This document shows positions 26,545 through 34,925 of a stretch of 64,000 nt of DNA, piece by piece. Every line of letters begins with the position of its first letter. The stretch's first letter is position 1. The notes beneath the pieces were generated by a model, which had not been told where the DNA came from, searched no databases, and saw only the letters and a list, made by a program, of their open reading frames with translations. Source of the stretch: Selenomonas sp. F0473 (GTDB taxonomy: Bacteria; Bacillota; Negativicutes; Selenomonadales; Selenomonadaceae). A program made the position numbers and the translations under genes. The stretch lies in NCBI RefSeq assembly GCF_000315545.1, contig NZ_JH992902.1, positions 1,407,349 to 1,471,348 on the forward strand. Direction: 5' to 3'.

Positions 26545-26697
26545 ACTTTCGGGGCGGCTATCAAAATGAGTCCGTCTTTGTACGGTGATAGTTGCTTTGG
26601 TTGAGTTTGGTTCCCATGCATCCATTAAAAGTTCTCAGCCTTGGTTTATTAGTAAACATCATACGGAAAAAGCCTACTAAAAGGAAAGGAATTCATC

Positions 26698-27168
26698 ATG
26701 GATTTGGGGCAAGCCGAGATCAATACGCTTTTAGCAATAGAAAAATATCTAACCGATCCTAAATCTGTTGGTATTCCGAAAGCAGGCAGGACAGAAAAGT
26801 TTTCTTTACGGTATCATCTAAAAGAATTAGATCATGATGATATGCATGTATCGGCATACAAAGGGAAGAAAGATCCGCGAAAGGCATCGTACCGACTGAT
26901 ATACGAGGGGAATATTATACTGATTCGTGTAGATCTCGGAGACCGCTCTCCCCACATCAACCCGGACGGTGAAATCATCCCGGCGATGACACCGCATATC
27001 CATATATTTAGAGAGGGATTTGAAGATCGCGTCGCGTATCCTTTACCATCAGAATTCAAAGACTCTAACGATTTAATACAATCCTTGAAAGACTTTTTGT
27101 CTTATGCTAAAGTCATGAATGTATCAGAGGTTGAAATAAGGGCGCAGGAGGTGTTGCCGTATGAGTAA
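26698..27168 (+). CDS. DUF6978-like protein
   Basis: A 156-residue soluble protein beginning MDLGQAEINTLLAIEK. The middle has SYRLIYEGNIILIRVDLGDRSPH and PHIHIF, suggesting a beta-rich domain with conserved histidines. Proteins of this kind (DUF6978) are typically paired with DUF1828 proteins. Here the two genes overlap by eight bases, so the products probably work together. Function unknown. Confidence 0.65.
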   Translation: MDLGQAEINTLLAIEKYLTDPKSVGIPKAGRTEKFSLRYHLKELDHDDMHVSAYKGKKDPRKASYRLIYEGNIILIRVDLGDRSPHINPDGEIIPAMTPHIHIFREGFEDRVAYPLPSEFKDSNDLIQSLKDFLSYAKVMNVSEVEIRAQEVLPYE

Positions 27169-27928
27169 CTCTGTACTGGCTGACAATTATTATAACTGGC
27201 TGAGAGAAAATACGCTCGAAGAGGAGCTGCCGAACGGCTGGGTTGTGATGGGCACGCCTTTTGTTGATCGGCACAATGACGGATTGACGATTTATATTAA
27301 AAGAGATATGGGGGACTTTGTGCTTTCCGACGATGGGTATATTATCTCAGATCTTACCAGTGATGGAATTTCATTGAATTCTCCCAAAAGGAAAAATATG
27401 ATGGATAAAATCCTTCAAGGATACGGCGTATCAAATAAATCCGGTGAACTCACGATACGCGCCTCTAAGGAGAATCTTCCGCAGAAAAAACACATGCTCA
27501 TCCAGGCGATGCTTTCGTTGAACGATATGTTTATGGTGAGCAGCAAAAATGTGAAGTCTGTCTTCCTCGAGGATGTTGCTCGTTTTTTTGATGAGAATAA
27601 TATCGTAAATATACAGGATGTTAGTATTACTGGTGCGAGTGGATTTTCCTTTAAAATAGATTTTGTTATTCCTGCCATTAAGGCGAAGAGGAAACCTGAG
27701 CGTATGATTCGCGTATTTAATGCGCCTAGAGAGGATCGAATAAAGAGCCTGCTTTTCGAGTGGGGTGATGTAAAAAAACAGCGCCGCCGTGATACAGAGT
27801 TGGTTACTATTCTAAATGATGAAAAACGCATAGATGATAAAATCGTCTACGCATTGAATCAATATGAGACACAGTTTATCCTGTGGTCAAAGCGAGGAGA
27901 GGCCGTTTCTGATCTTTCTGCCGCATAA
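27161..27928 (+). CDS. DUF1828/DUF1829 protein
   Basis: A 255-residue protein. The N-terminal DUF1828 domain includes TPFVDRHNDGLTIYI, FVLSDDGYIISDL and LNSPKRK; the C-terminal DUF1829 region includes KIDFVIPA, APRE and the acidic end. The VLSDDG and DFVIP strands followed by a late lysine/aspartate recall nuclease-like cores, but no catalytic set can be proved by eye. The pair with DUF6978 is often found as mobile-element cargo; a defence or toxin-antitoxin role is only a hypothesis. Confidence 0.7.
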   Translation: MSNSVLADNYYNWLRENTLEEELPNGWVVMGTPFVDRHNDGLTIYIKRDMGDFVLSDDGYIISDLTSDGISLNSPKRKNMMDKILQGYGVSNKSGELTIRASKENLPQKKHMLIQAMLSLNDMFMVSSKNVKSVFLEDVARFFDENNIVNIQDVSITGASGFSFKIDFVIPAIKAKRKPERMIRVFNAPREDRIKSLLFEWGDVKKQRRRDTELVTILNDEKRIDDKIVYALNQYETQFILWSKRGEAVSDLSAA

Positions 27929-28002
27929 AGTAAAGCGGCAGACTCTGTAACAATAAAATATATGATATGCCCGGTGTCATTTTTCTGGAAGTAGCTTATT
28001 AT

Positions 28003-28048
28003 AAAAAGGCTCTAATGTACAACATCAATTGTGCATTAGAACCTTTTT
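28003..28048 (-). terminator. Terminator downstream of copA-copZ
   Basis: A long stem (about 19 base pairs with three mismatches) ending in AAAGG/CCTTT with T runs on both strands. Confidence 0.8.
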
Positions 28049-28064
28049 GTATGCTTTGTATTTC

Positions 28065-28265
28065 TTAGCCGAGCTCATAGCCCGCGTCGTCGAGGATGGC
28101 GGCGAGCTCCGTGTTCGGGATGTCGCGCGGGGTCTTAAAGGTCGCGGTGCCCGCTTCGAGGTTCACGCTGACATCCGAGACGCCCTCCATGCCGGAGAGC
28201 GCTTTCGTGACGTGCTTGACGCAGTTCGGGCAGGTCATGCCCTTGACGTTGATTGTTTTTTCCAT
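28065..28265 (-). CDS. copZ: CopZ copper chaperone from an internal start
   Basis: Codons 810-875 of copA encode a complete 66-residue copper chaperone (MEKTINVKGMTCPNC ... DDAGYELG). The methionine at 28263-28265 is preceded by AAGGAAGG at seven-base spacing, a strong ribosome site in the middle of an ORF. The simplest reading is that this segment was a separate copZ fused in frame to copA, and that the cell still makes both a CopA-CopZ fusion and free CopZ. An alternative is that only the fusion or only CopZ is relevant, the linker having lost its stop by mutation. Confidence 0.65.
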   Translation of the reverse strand: MEKTINVKGMTCPNCVKHVTKALSGMEGVSDVSVNLEAGTATFKTPRDIPNTELAAILDDAGYELG

Positions 28266-30692
28266 GGTATTTCCTTCCTTTCCGGAGCTGCCGGCGGCAG
28301 ACTCCTCCATATCTTCACCCCGATCATCGGGGAGTGAAAGCTCCAAAATATTGACCTCCGCCGTGGGCGCATCCGTCGCAGCCTTCTCCTCGTGCGCGAT
28401 GGCAAAAAAGCGCAGGCGCAGGGCGTTCAGCACGACGCAGACGCTCGACAGGCTCATCGCCGCCGCGCCGATCATGGGCGAGAGCTTGATGCCAAACGCG
28501 GGATAGAGCACGCCCGCCGCGAGCGGGATGCCGATGATGTTGTAGAAAAACGCCCAGAAGAGATTTTCCTTGATATTGCGTATGACCGCACGGGAGAGGC
28601 GCATTGCAGATACGGCGTCCAGCAGGTCGCTGCGCACGAGCACGGCATCCGCGCTCTCGATGGCGACGTCCGTGCCCGCGCCGATGGCGATGCCGAGATC
28701 CGCCTGCACGAGGGCGGGTGCGTCGTTCACGCCGTCGCCGATCATGGCGACGCGGTGTCCCTCAGATTGAAGCCGCTCGACGTGGACGCGTTTATCGCTC
28801 GGCAGGACGCCCGCAATGACCGTCTCGATGCCGAGCCGCGCGGCGATCGTGTGCGCGGTGCGCTCATCGTCGCCCGTCAGCATGACGGGGGTCAGCCCCA
28901 TGCGCTTCATCTGCGCGACGGCCGCGGCGCTCGACGGCTTCTCCGCGTCGCGCACGCCGAGGAGCCCCGCGATGCGCCGGTTGCGAAGGACGATGAGCGC
29001 GGTCTCGCCGCGATCCGCCATCTCCTCCATCCGCGCGCGGACAACACCCGGGAGGTCAATTCCCATTTCATCGAGCAGGGCGGCATTGCCCGCCGCACAC
29101 GATGCGCCGCCGACCGTGCCGCGTACTCCCTTGCCAAAGACCGCTTGAAAATCGGTGACGGGCGGGACGGTGAGACCGCGTGTCGCCGCATAGCCCGTGA
29201 CGGCGGCAGCAATGGGATGCTCGCTGCCCGCTTCGAGCGCGGCGGTGAGCCGGGTGAGTTCGTCCGCCGTCATGCCCGCGGGCGCGACGCTCGTGAGCTG
29301 CGGGCGTCCCGCGGTGAGTGTGCCCGTCTTGTCCATGAGTACGGTGTCGATGTTCCCTGCGGTCTCAAGCGCCTCGCCCGACTTGATGAGGATGCCGTGC
29401 GCCGCGCCGCGTCCCGTACCGACCATGATGGCGACGGGCGTTGCGAGCCCGAGCGCGCACGGGCAGGAGATGACGAGGATGGAGATGACGATGGAAAAGG
29501 CAAACTCGGTGTCCGCGCCCATGGCGAGCCATACGCCGCCCGCAATGAGGGCGATCACGATGACCGCGGGGACAAAGACGGCGGACACGCGGTCGGCAAG
29601 GCGCGCGATTGGCGCCTTTGACCCGCTCGCATCATCCACGAGACGGATGAGCTTCCGGATCGTCGTGTCCTCGCCGACGCGCGTTGCGGCGAATTGGATC
29701 GTCCCTTCGACGTTTAGCGTGCCGGAGGTGACGGTATCGCCCGGGGATTTCGTCACGGGCATGGATTCGCCCGTGACGGCGGATTCGTCGATGCTCGTTG
29801 CGCCGTCCGTGACCGTGCCGTCCACGGGGATGCGTGCGCCCGGGCGGACGACGATGATGTCGCCGACCGTGAGCGATGCGACGGGGACGGTCTCCTCGAC
29901 GCCGTTTCGCACGACCTGCGCCTCGGCGGGGGCGAGCTGCATGAGCGCCTTGAGCGCGCCCGTGGTCTGCCCCTTTGCGCGCGCCTCAAGATATTTCCCC
30001 ACTGTGATGAGCGTGACGATCATGCCCGCGGATTCGAAATAGAGGTTCTCGCTATACGCCTCCACAAGCGCAAGATCGCCGTGTCCGAGCCCCCAGCTCA
30101 TGCGGAACATGGCAAAGACGCCGAAGAGGGCGGACGCCATCGAGCCGATCCCCACGAGCGAGTCCATGTTCGGCGCGCCCGTCAGGAGGTTGCGGAACCC
30201 ATGGACGTAGTAGGCGCGGTTGACGTACATGATCGGCAGGATCAGTACGAACTGCGCGAGCGCGAATGTCAGCGCGTTCTCCGCGCCGTGGAATACCGCG
30301 CCGAACGACGACGGGTACGGGATGCCGAGCGGCATGAACATGTGGTGCATCGCGATATACATCGTCGGCAGGAGGAAGATGATCGAGATGAGAAGCCGCG
30401 CCTTCATCGCGCGAATCTCTTTCTCGGCGGTATCTTCCGCGGATGTGGCGGCAGGCGATGCGCTCTGCGCGCCGGCGGCGGATTTCACGCGCGCCCCGTA
30501 GCCGGCGTCCTCGACGGCGGCGATGATGGCGGCGGGACTTGTGCGTCCTTCGTCGTAGGAGAGCGTCATCGTATTCGTCAGCAGGTTCACGCTGACGTCC
30601 GCCGTCCCCTCGACTTTTTTCGTCGCCCGCTCGACGCGCGCGGAGCAGGCGGAACAGGTCATGCCTGTGATGGTGAAAGATTCTTTTACCAT
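28065..30692 (-). CDS. copA: Copper-exporting P1B ATPase with C-terminal CopZ domain
   Basis: An 875-residue P1B-type ATPase that pumps Cu(I) out of the cytoplasm. The order is: N-terminal metal-binding domain (GMTCSAC, Cys13 and Cys16), eight membrane helices, actuator TGES (about 307-310), the CPC metal site (410-412), the phosphorylation site DKTGTLT (Asp454), and GDGVNDAP near 690. After an acidic linker (NILELSLPDD...), residues 810-875 are a second HMA domain with GMTCPNC. A metal domain at the C-terminus of CopA is unusual; the next feature shows that it can also be translated on its own. The start at 30692 follows AAAGGGG. Confidence 0.93.
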   Translation of the reverse strand: MVKESFTITGMTCSACSARVERATKKVEGTADVSVNLLTNTMTLSYDEGRTSPAAIIAAVEDAGYGARVKSAAGAQSASPAATSAEDTAEKEIRAMKARLLISIIFLLPTMYIAMHHMFMPLGIPYPSSFGAVFHGAENALTFALAQFVLILPIMYVNRAYYVHGFRNLLTGAPNMDSLVGIGSMASALFGVFAMFRMSWGLGHGDLALVEAYSENLYFESAGMIVTLITVGKYLEARAKGQTTGALKALMQLAPAEAQVVRNGVEETVPVASLTVGDIIVVRPGARIPVDGTVTDGATSIDESAVTGESMPVTKSPGDTVTSGTLNVEGTIQFAATRVGEDTTIRKLIRLVDDASGSKAPIARLADRVSAVFVPAVIVIALIAGGVWLAMGADTEFAFSIVISILVISCPCALGLATPVAIMVGTGRGAAHGILIKSGEALETAGNIDTVLMDKTGTLTAGRPQLTSVAPAGMTADELTRLTAALEAGSEHPIAAAVTGYAATRGLTVPPVTDFQAVFGKGVRGTVGGASCAAGNAALLDEMGIDLPGVVRARMEEMADRGETALIVLRNRRIAGLLGVRDAEKPSSAAAVAQMKRMGLTPVMLTGDDERTAHTIAARLGIETVIAGVLPSDKRVHVERLQSEGHRVAMIGDGVNDAPALVQADLGIAIGAGTDVAIESADAVLVRSDLLDAVSAMRLSRAVIRNIKENLFWAFFYNIIGIPLAAGVLYPAFGIKLSPMIGAAAMSLSSVCVVLNALRLRFFAIAHEEKAATDAPTAEVNILELSLPDDRGEDMEESAAGSSGKEGNTMEKTINVKGMTCPNCVKHVTKALSGMEGVSDVSVNLEAGTATFKTPRDIPNTELAAILDDAGYELG

Positions 30693-30711
30693 AAAATCCC
30701 CTTTAAGGCGT

Positions 30712-30842
30712 GACAGCCGATCTTGGCGCCTAGCGTCGTTATTCGTCGAATCCTGCGCTCGACGTAGCGCTTAACTACGCCTTCGCTTGTATTCTCCTCA
30801 TGCCTAGCTATGCATCCAAGCTTGACTGTCACTTAGGTTGCG
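30712..30842 (+). repeat. Intergenic ~135-bp repeat, copy 1
   Basis: First of two tandem copies upstream of copA. It begins GCGTGACAG, contains GCCTAGCGTCGTTA, the small inverted repeat CGTAG...CTACG, and CCTAGCTATGCATCCAAGCTT, and ends CACTTAGGTTGCGG. Confidence 0.75.
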
Positions 30843-30978
30843 GAGGCGTGACGCGGGATTTTCGCGCATAGTTGTGTCACTGCGAAAAATCCTGCGGTTG
30901 ACGTAGGTTTCATCTACGCCTGCCCTTGGATTTTTCTCGTTCCTTGCTCTGCATCGAAACTTCCGCGTTACTTAACAC
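30843..30978 (+). repeat. Intergenic ~135-bp repeat, copy 2
   Basis: It begins GCGTGACGCGGGATTTTCGC; GGATTTTCGC pairs with GCGAAAAATCC downstream, and GACGTAGG...CTACGCC forms a second hairpin. It ends near ACTTCCGCGTTACTTA. Terminal GTGACGCGG/CCGCGTTAC are inverted repeats. Confidence 0.75.
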
Positions 30979-31095
30979 ACGCATCGCTCCCCCCACGTGC
31001 GATACGCACATATATTGTAACTTGATGTTTTTCTATTATATCACGCCTTGGCAAGAGGAGCTGTGCTTTTATGAAAATGTCAAGAGTACAAAAGA

Positions 31096-31130
31096 AAAAG
31101 ACGACAGACCGGTTCATCTGTCGTCTTTTT
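31096..31130. terminator. Bidirectional terminator left of the IS element
   Basis: AAAGACGACAGA/TCTGTCGTCTTT is a perfect 12-base stem with a T run; no gene lies directly upstream on the plus strand. Confidence 0.7.
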
Positions 31131-31134
31131 ATTG

Positions 31135-31855
31135 TATAAAGAAAACCACGTGATAGTCGCGTGGTTCCAAAGAGCTTAAGCGGTGAAAAAAATATACCCT
31201 AGTATGGTAGACTAGAGCCGAGCCTGCCAGCTTAGCAAGAGCAACCGTACTAGGGAGGTCACATAATGTCAAAACAACAAAATGCAGACAGACATAGTTT
31301 AGCACATACGAGGTGGAATTGTAAGTACCACATAGTATTTGCCCCGAAATATCGGAGGAAAGTGTTTTATGCAGAGAAACGGACGGCAATACGAGAGATA
31401 TTGCGGACGTTATGCCAGTGGAAAGGAGTAGAAATAATCGAAGGAGAGGTGTGTCCGGATCATATCCACATGCTGATAAGTATCCCACCGAAAATGAGTG
31501 TATCGGGGTTTATGGGGTATCTAAAAGGCAAGAGCAGCTTAATGATATTCCAGAAGTTTGGGAATATGAAATTTGCATATAGGAACCGGGAGTTTTGGTG
31601 TAAAGGTTACTATGTGGATACGGTAGGGAAAAACACGAAGGCGATAACAGAATACATCGAAGGTCAACTGAAACGAGACAGGGAATCTGATCAGTTGAGT
31701 TTATTTGACCCAAGAGACCCATTTATGGGTGGCAAGTAACAAACGCATGGCTGGCAGGCCAATAAAAAGCGTACTTGTACGCCGCTAGTAATATTAGGGC
31801 TATGCCCGAAAATGAAAAACCACCCGCTACGCGGGTGGATATTTATTTGTGCAAA
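31135..31855 (+). mobile_element. IS200-type insertion sequence
   Basis: About 720 bases with one transposase gene (tnpA) and no tnpB. Subterminal hairpins suit single-strand transposition: AACCACG...CGTGGTT at 31144-31165 (left) and AACCACCCGC...GCGGGTGG at about 31822-31844 (right). It has no terminal inverted repeats, as usual for the IS200/IS605 family. Exact ends are uncertain by several bases. Confidence 0.8.
31266..31739 (+). CDS. tnpA: IS200/IS605 transposase TnpA
   Basis: A 157-residue HUH endonuclease. The His-hydrophobic-His motif is HIHM in CPDHIHMLI (near residue 68), and the nucleophilic tyrosine lies in GYYVDTVGKN (near 118-119). It cuts and joins single-stranded DNA at the element's hairpin ends. 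Length and motifs are complete, so it is probably active. The start follows GGGAGG. Confidence 0.92.
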   Translation: MSKQQNADRHSLAHTRWNCKYHIVFAPKYRRKVFYAEKRTAIREILRTLCQWKGVEIIEGEVCPDHIHMLISIPPKMSVSGFMGYLKGKSSLMIFQKFGNMKFAYRNREFWCKGYYVDTVGKNTKAITEYIEGQLKRDRESDQLSLFDPRDPFMGGK

Positions 31856-31859
31856 AATT

Positions 31860-32492
31860 CTACTCAATCAGCCCGATTTCCTGAAAGCATTGGCCGAGCG
31901 TATCGTCGGAGGCGTCGGGCTCAAACCGTTTGCCCTCTTTCCAGGTCGCTGCGCCGGTCGTATTGACGGCAAGCGCCGCGGCACTGCGGTCGATGTCGCT
32001 GCTGCCGGAGGTGCAGATCGGAACGATGGTCTTGCCGGAAAAGTCGTAGCTCTCGACGAAGGTGTCGATGATGCGCGGCTCCTGCCCCCACCAGATCGGG
32101 TAGGCAAGCACGACGGTATCATATTGATCGAAATTCTCGATCTTGTTCTTGATCTTCGGGCGGGCGGAGGGATCGTTCTGCTCCCGCGTTGCGCGCGAGG
32201 TCTTGTCGTTGTAGTTCAGATCCGCGCTCGTATAGGGCTCCGCGGGCTGAATCTCAAAGACGTCGGCGCCGAGGACGTTTGCCGCGTTGCCGGCGAGCTT
32301 CTTCGTGTTCCCCGTGCCGGAGAAATAGACGACAAGCGTTTTGCCGCTTTGGGTCTTGGGCGCGGGGGCAGAGGATGGGGCCTCTTGTTTCGGCGCGCCG
32401 GCTCCCGCGGCGTTCTTTTCGGAAGAACTTCCGCAGGCGGTCAGCAGGGCTGCCATGAGCAGTGCGGTGAGGATACACAACAGCTTCTTCAT
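31860..32492 (-). CDS. Flavodoxin-like lipoprotein
   Basis: A 210-residue exported lipoprotein. The signal peptide ends in LLTAC, the lipobox. After a Ser/Ala/Pro linker, a flavodoxin domain begins TLVVYFSGTGNTKKLA (FMN phosphate loop) and continues with YPIWWGQEP, typical of the flavodoxin_4 family. It should act as an FMN-dependent electron carrier or reductase anchored outside the cytoplasmic membrane. The IS200-type element lies just beyond its stop codon; the C-terminus looks normal. The start at 32492 follows GGAGG. Confidence 0.85.
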   Translation of the reverse strand: MKKLLCILTALLMAALLTACGSSSEKNAAGAGAPKQEAPSSAPAPKTQSGKTLVVYFSGTGNTKKLAGNAANVLGADVFEIQPAEPYTSADLNYNDKTSRATREQNDPSARPKIKNKIENFDQYDTVVLAYPIWWGQEPRIIDTFVESYDFSGKTIVPICTSGSSDIDRSAAALAVNTTGAATWKEGKRFEPDASDDTLGQCFQEIGLIE

Positions 32493-32718
32493 CTTCGTTA
32501 CCTCCAATCTAAAATCTCTTATGGTCTGAGCATAACGCTTTGTGCGCGGCACGTCAAGGGAAAGTAGGTTTATCGGTCGTTTATTTTATCGATTTGCGGA
32601 TTCCCATTTGTACGAGCCCCTTCTTCACACAGTATGCGCCTATGGCGCACAGCCCCATGAGGCGGACGATGAGGAGCGGGTACGGGGCGCCCGGCAGATG
32701 CCGTGCGGGCGCCGCAGA

Positions 32719-33756
32719 TCAAAGCCGCTGCTTGCCGACGCTCCAGACCTTCTTTTCGCGCGCGGTCTCGGGACGGTTCTGCGCCATGACACCCGAGAGC
32801 GGGTGCGGCACGTAGGGCTCTTCGAGATAGGCAATCTCGTCCGCGGTCAGCTTGAAATCGACGGCCGCGGCGGGCGCGTCGATATGGCGCGTCTTCGTTG
32901 CGCCGACGATGGGCGCGGTCGCCTTCGTGAGCAGCCATGCGAGGGAAATCACGGTCATCGGGACACCGTGCCGATCCGACAGCTCCCGGACGCGGTCGAC
33001 GATGCGCGCATCCTCGTCCGCCGTCGCGTCGTATTTGAACCGTGCGTAGCTGTCTTCCGCAAGGCGTTTTGACGTCTCGCCGGGGCGGCGGGAGAGGCGC
33101 CCGCTTGCAAGCGCGCTGTACGGCGTCGTCGCGAGATGCCTCTCGCGGCAGTAGGGGAGCATTTCGCGTTCCTCTTCGCGGAAGATCAGGTTCCAGTGGT
33201 TTTGGACGGAGACGAACTCCGCCCAGCCGCGGTCCCGCGCGAGGGCGTTCATTTCGGCGACCTGCCACGCGAATGCGTTCGCGATGCCGATATACCGCGT
33301 CTTGCCCGCGTGCACCGCCGCGTTCAGTCCCTCCATGATCTCCTCCATCGGCGTGTTGTAGTCCCACATATGGTAGATGTAGAGGTCGACATAATCCATG
33401 CCGAGATTCGTGAGGCTCCCCTCGATCATGCGGCGGATATGCTCTTGCCCCGAGATGCCCGCCGCGATGTCCTCCTGCGTGCGCGGCAGGAACTTTGTCG
33501 CCAGGACGACCTTCTCCCGCCGGGCGAAATCGCGGAGCGCGCGCCCGACGTACCGCTCGCTCGTGCCGCTCTGGTAGGCGATGGCCGTGTCAAAGAAGTT
33601 GACGCCCCGATCAAGCGCATGCTTGATGATCGCGCGCGTCTCCGTTTCATCGACCGTCCAGCTGTGTTGTCCGCACGCGGCGTCGCCGAATCCCATGCAG
33701 CCGAGACAGATGCGCGAGACCTTGAGGCCGCTTGTGCCGAGTTTCGTATATTCCAT
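32719..33756 (-). CDS. Aldo/keto reductase
   Basis: A 345-residue NADPH-dependent oxidoreductase of the aldo/keto reductase superfamily. Catalytic tetrad candidates are Asp in FFDTAIAY, Tyr in the same loop, Lys in LATKF and His in IYHMWDY. The C-terminal cofactor stretch includes PIVGATKTRHIDA. It resembles general stress/YhdN-like members that reduce aldehydes; the substrate is unknown. The start at 33756 follows GAGGGTACCC; the open frame runs further upstream without a ribosome site. Confidence 0.88.
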   Translation of the reverse strand: MEYTKLGTSGLKVSRICLGCMGFGDAACGQHSWTVDETETRAIIKHALDRGVNFFDTAIAYQSGTSERYVGRALRDFARREKVVLATKFLPRTQEDIAAGISGQEHIRRMIEGSLTNLGMDYVDLYIYHMWDYNTPMEEIMEGLNAAVHAGKTRYIGIANAFAWQVAEMNALARDRGWAEFVSVQNHWNLIFREEEREMLPYCRERHLATTPYSALASGRLSRRPGETSKRLAEDSYARFKYDATADEDARIVDRVRELSDRHGVPMTVISLAWLLTKATAPIVGATKTRHIDAPAAAVDFKLTADEIAYLEEPYVPHPLSGVMAQNRPETAREKKVWSVGKQRL

Positions 33757-33851
33757 GGGTACCCTCCGTCTCAGATATCCGGGCGCGCTTGCTTTATGCG
33801 CGCCGCCTGATTTCATCCTATCACCTCGAGCGCAGTCTAAGTCAAGCAAGA

Positions 33852-33895
33852 AAAAGAGGAGAACCCGTACGCTTCCGTATCGTACAGATTCTCCG
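33852..33895 (-). terminator. Terminator of the esterase gene
   Basis: Minus strand: GGAGAATCTGTACG pairs with CGTACGGGTTCTCC, then a CTTTTTCTT run. Confidence 0.8.
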
Positions 33896-33910
33896 ATTGC
33901 TTTTGAAAAA

Positions 33911-34903
33911 CTAATTCATATGCCGTCGTACGAAGTCCGCCATCTCGTGCAGGGACTGCACGCTTTCGTCAAGCTCCGGCAGGAGCAGGGCGAAGTCGTG
34001 CGGCATCCCGGGGTAGACCGTGAGCGTAACGGTGACGCCGTTCGCCGCAGCCTTTCTTGCAAGATCCTCGTTTTCCGTCAGGAAAAGCTCATCGCCGCCG
34101 GTCTGGATGAGCATGGGCGGCAGTCCCGTAAGATCGGCATAGACGGGCGAGACGCGCGGGTCGGTGAGCGCGAGTTCCGGCGCGTAGACGGCGTGCGCGA
34201 CCGCGTCGTAGAGCGGCGTGTTCGTGCCGAGGAAGGCGTCCTTATCCGCATTTGTCGTGCGGGATGTCCCCTTCTCATGCACGAAGGTTGCCCACGGCGA
34301 GGCGAGGAGGAGGACGCCCGGCATCGGCTCGTCGTGCGATTTGAGATCGAGGAGGAGTTCGAGCGCAAGGTTGCCGCCCGCAGAGTCTCCGACGAGGATG
34401 ATATGCGCGGGATCAATGCCGCGCGCGATCAGCCCGCGGTAGACGGCAACGGCATCCTCGAGCGCCGCAGGATACATATAGGTCGGTGCGGTGCGGTAGT
34501 CCACACAGTAGACCTCGGCCGCGTCCGTCAGCACTGCCTGCCGCATCGCGAGCCTGCGGTGGGCATCGCTCATGCCGAGCACATAGCCGCCGCCGTGGAG
34601 CTGGAGCAGGACGCGCTTCGTCTTTTGCTGCGCCGCACTCATATGATCGACGGGAACCCCGCCGATCTTCGTCTGCTCCCATGTCCATCCGTCGGGTGCG
34701 GCAAATGCCTCGTGCGCCGCGCCCTCCTGCGGGTGGAACACGCGATCCGCGACGTCTCGAATGTAGCTCTGCTGCTCGACGCCGTGTAACGTAAGACCGC
34801 GGTCGGGGACGACAAGCGGCGCGGTCGCCCCGGGAAAGGGGGCGAGGGCGATGCTCGCGGCGGCAAGGGCGGCGAGGAGGAGACGGTTCATGCTGCGTTT
34901 CAT
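33911..34903 (-). CDS. Exported alpha/beta hydrolase (acetyl-esterase type)
   Basis: A 330-residue hydrolase with a signal peptide (hydrophobic residues about 8-28). The fold is that of the hormone-sensitive lipase family: oxyanion hole HGGGY (near 101), nucleophile elbow GDSAGG (Ser near 168), the Asp of GGDELF and the late His of GMPHDF complete the triad. It should cleave short-chain esters outside the cytoplasm. The start at 34903 follows AAGGAAGA. The gene order with two aldo/keto reductases suggests detoxification or use of plant- or diet-derived compounds, which is inference. Confidence 0.87.
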   Translation of the reverse strand: MKRSMNRLLLAALAAASIALAPFPGATAPLVVPDRGLTLHGVEQQSYIRDVADRVFHPQEGAAHEAFAAPDGWTWEQTKIGGVPVDHMSAAQQKTKRVLLQLHGGGYVLGMSDAHRRLAMRQAVLTDAAEVYCVDYRTAPTYMYPAALEDAVAVYRGLIARGIDPAHIILVGDSAGGNLALELLLDLKSHDEPMPGVLLLASPWATFVHEKGTSRTTNADKDAFLGTNTPLYDAVAHAVYAPELALTDPRVSPVYADLTGLPPMLIQTGGDELFLTENEDLARKAAANGVTVTLTVYPGMPHDFALLLPELDESVQSLHEMADFVRRHMN

Positions 34904-34925
34904 CAGGGTCTTCCTTTCCGGCAAA

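Noticed and set aside
32570..32718. A short hydrophobic minus-strand frame (PYPLLIVRLMGLCAIGAYCVKK) after the aldo/keto reductase
   Set aside because: No start codon with ribosome site and no known family; possibly a gene remnant, but not supportable.
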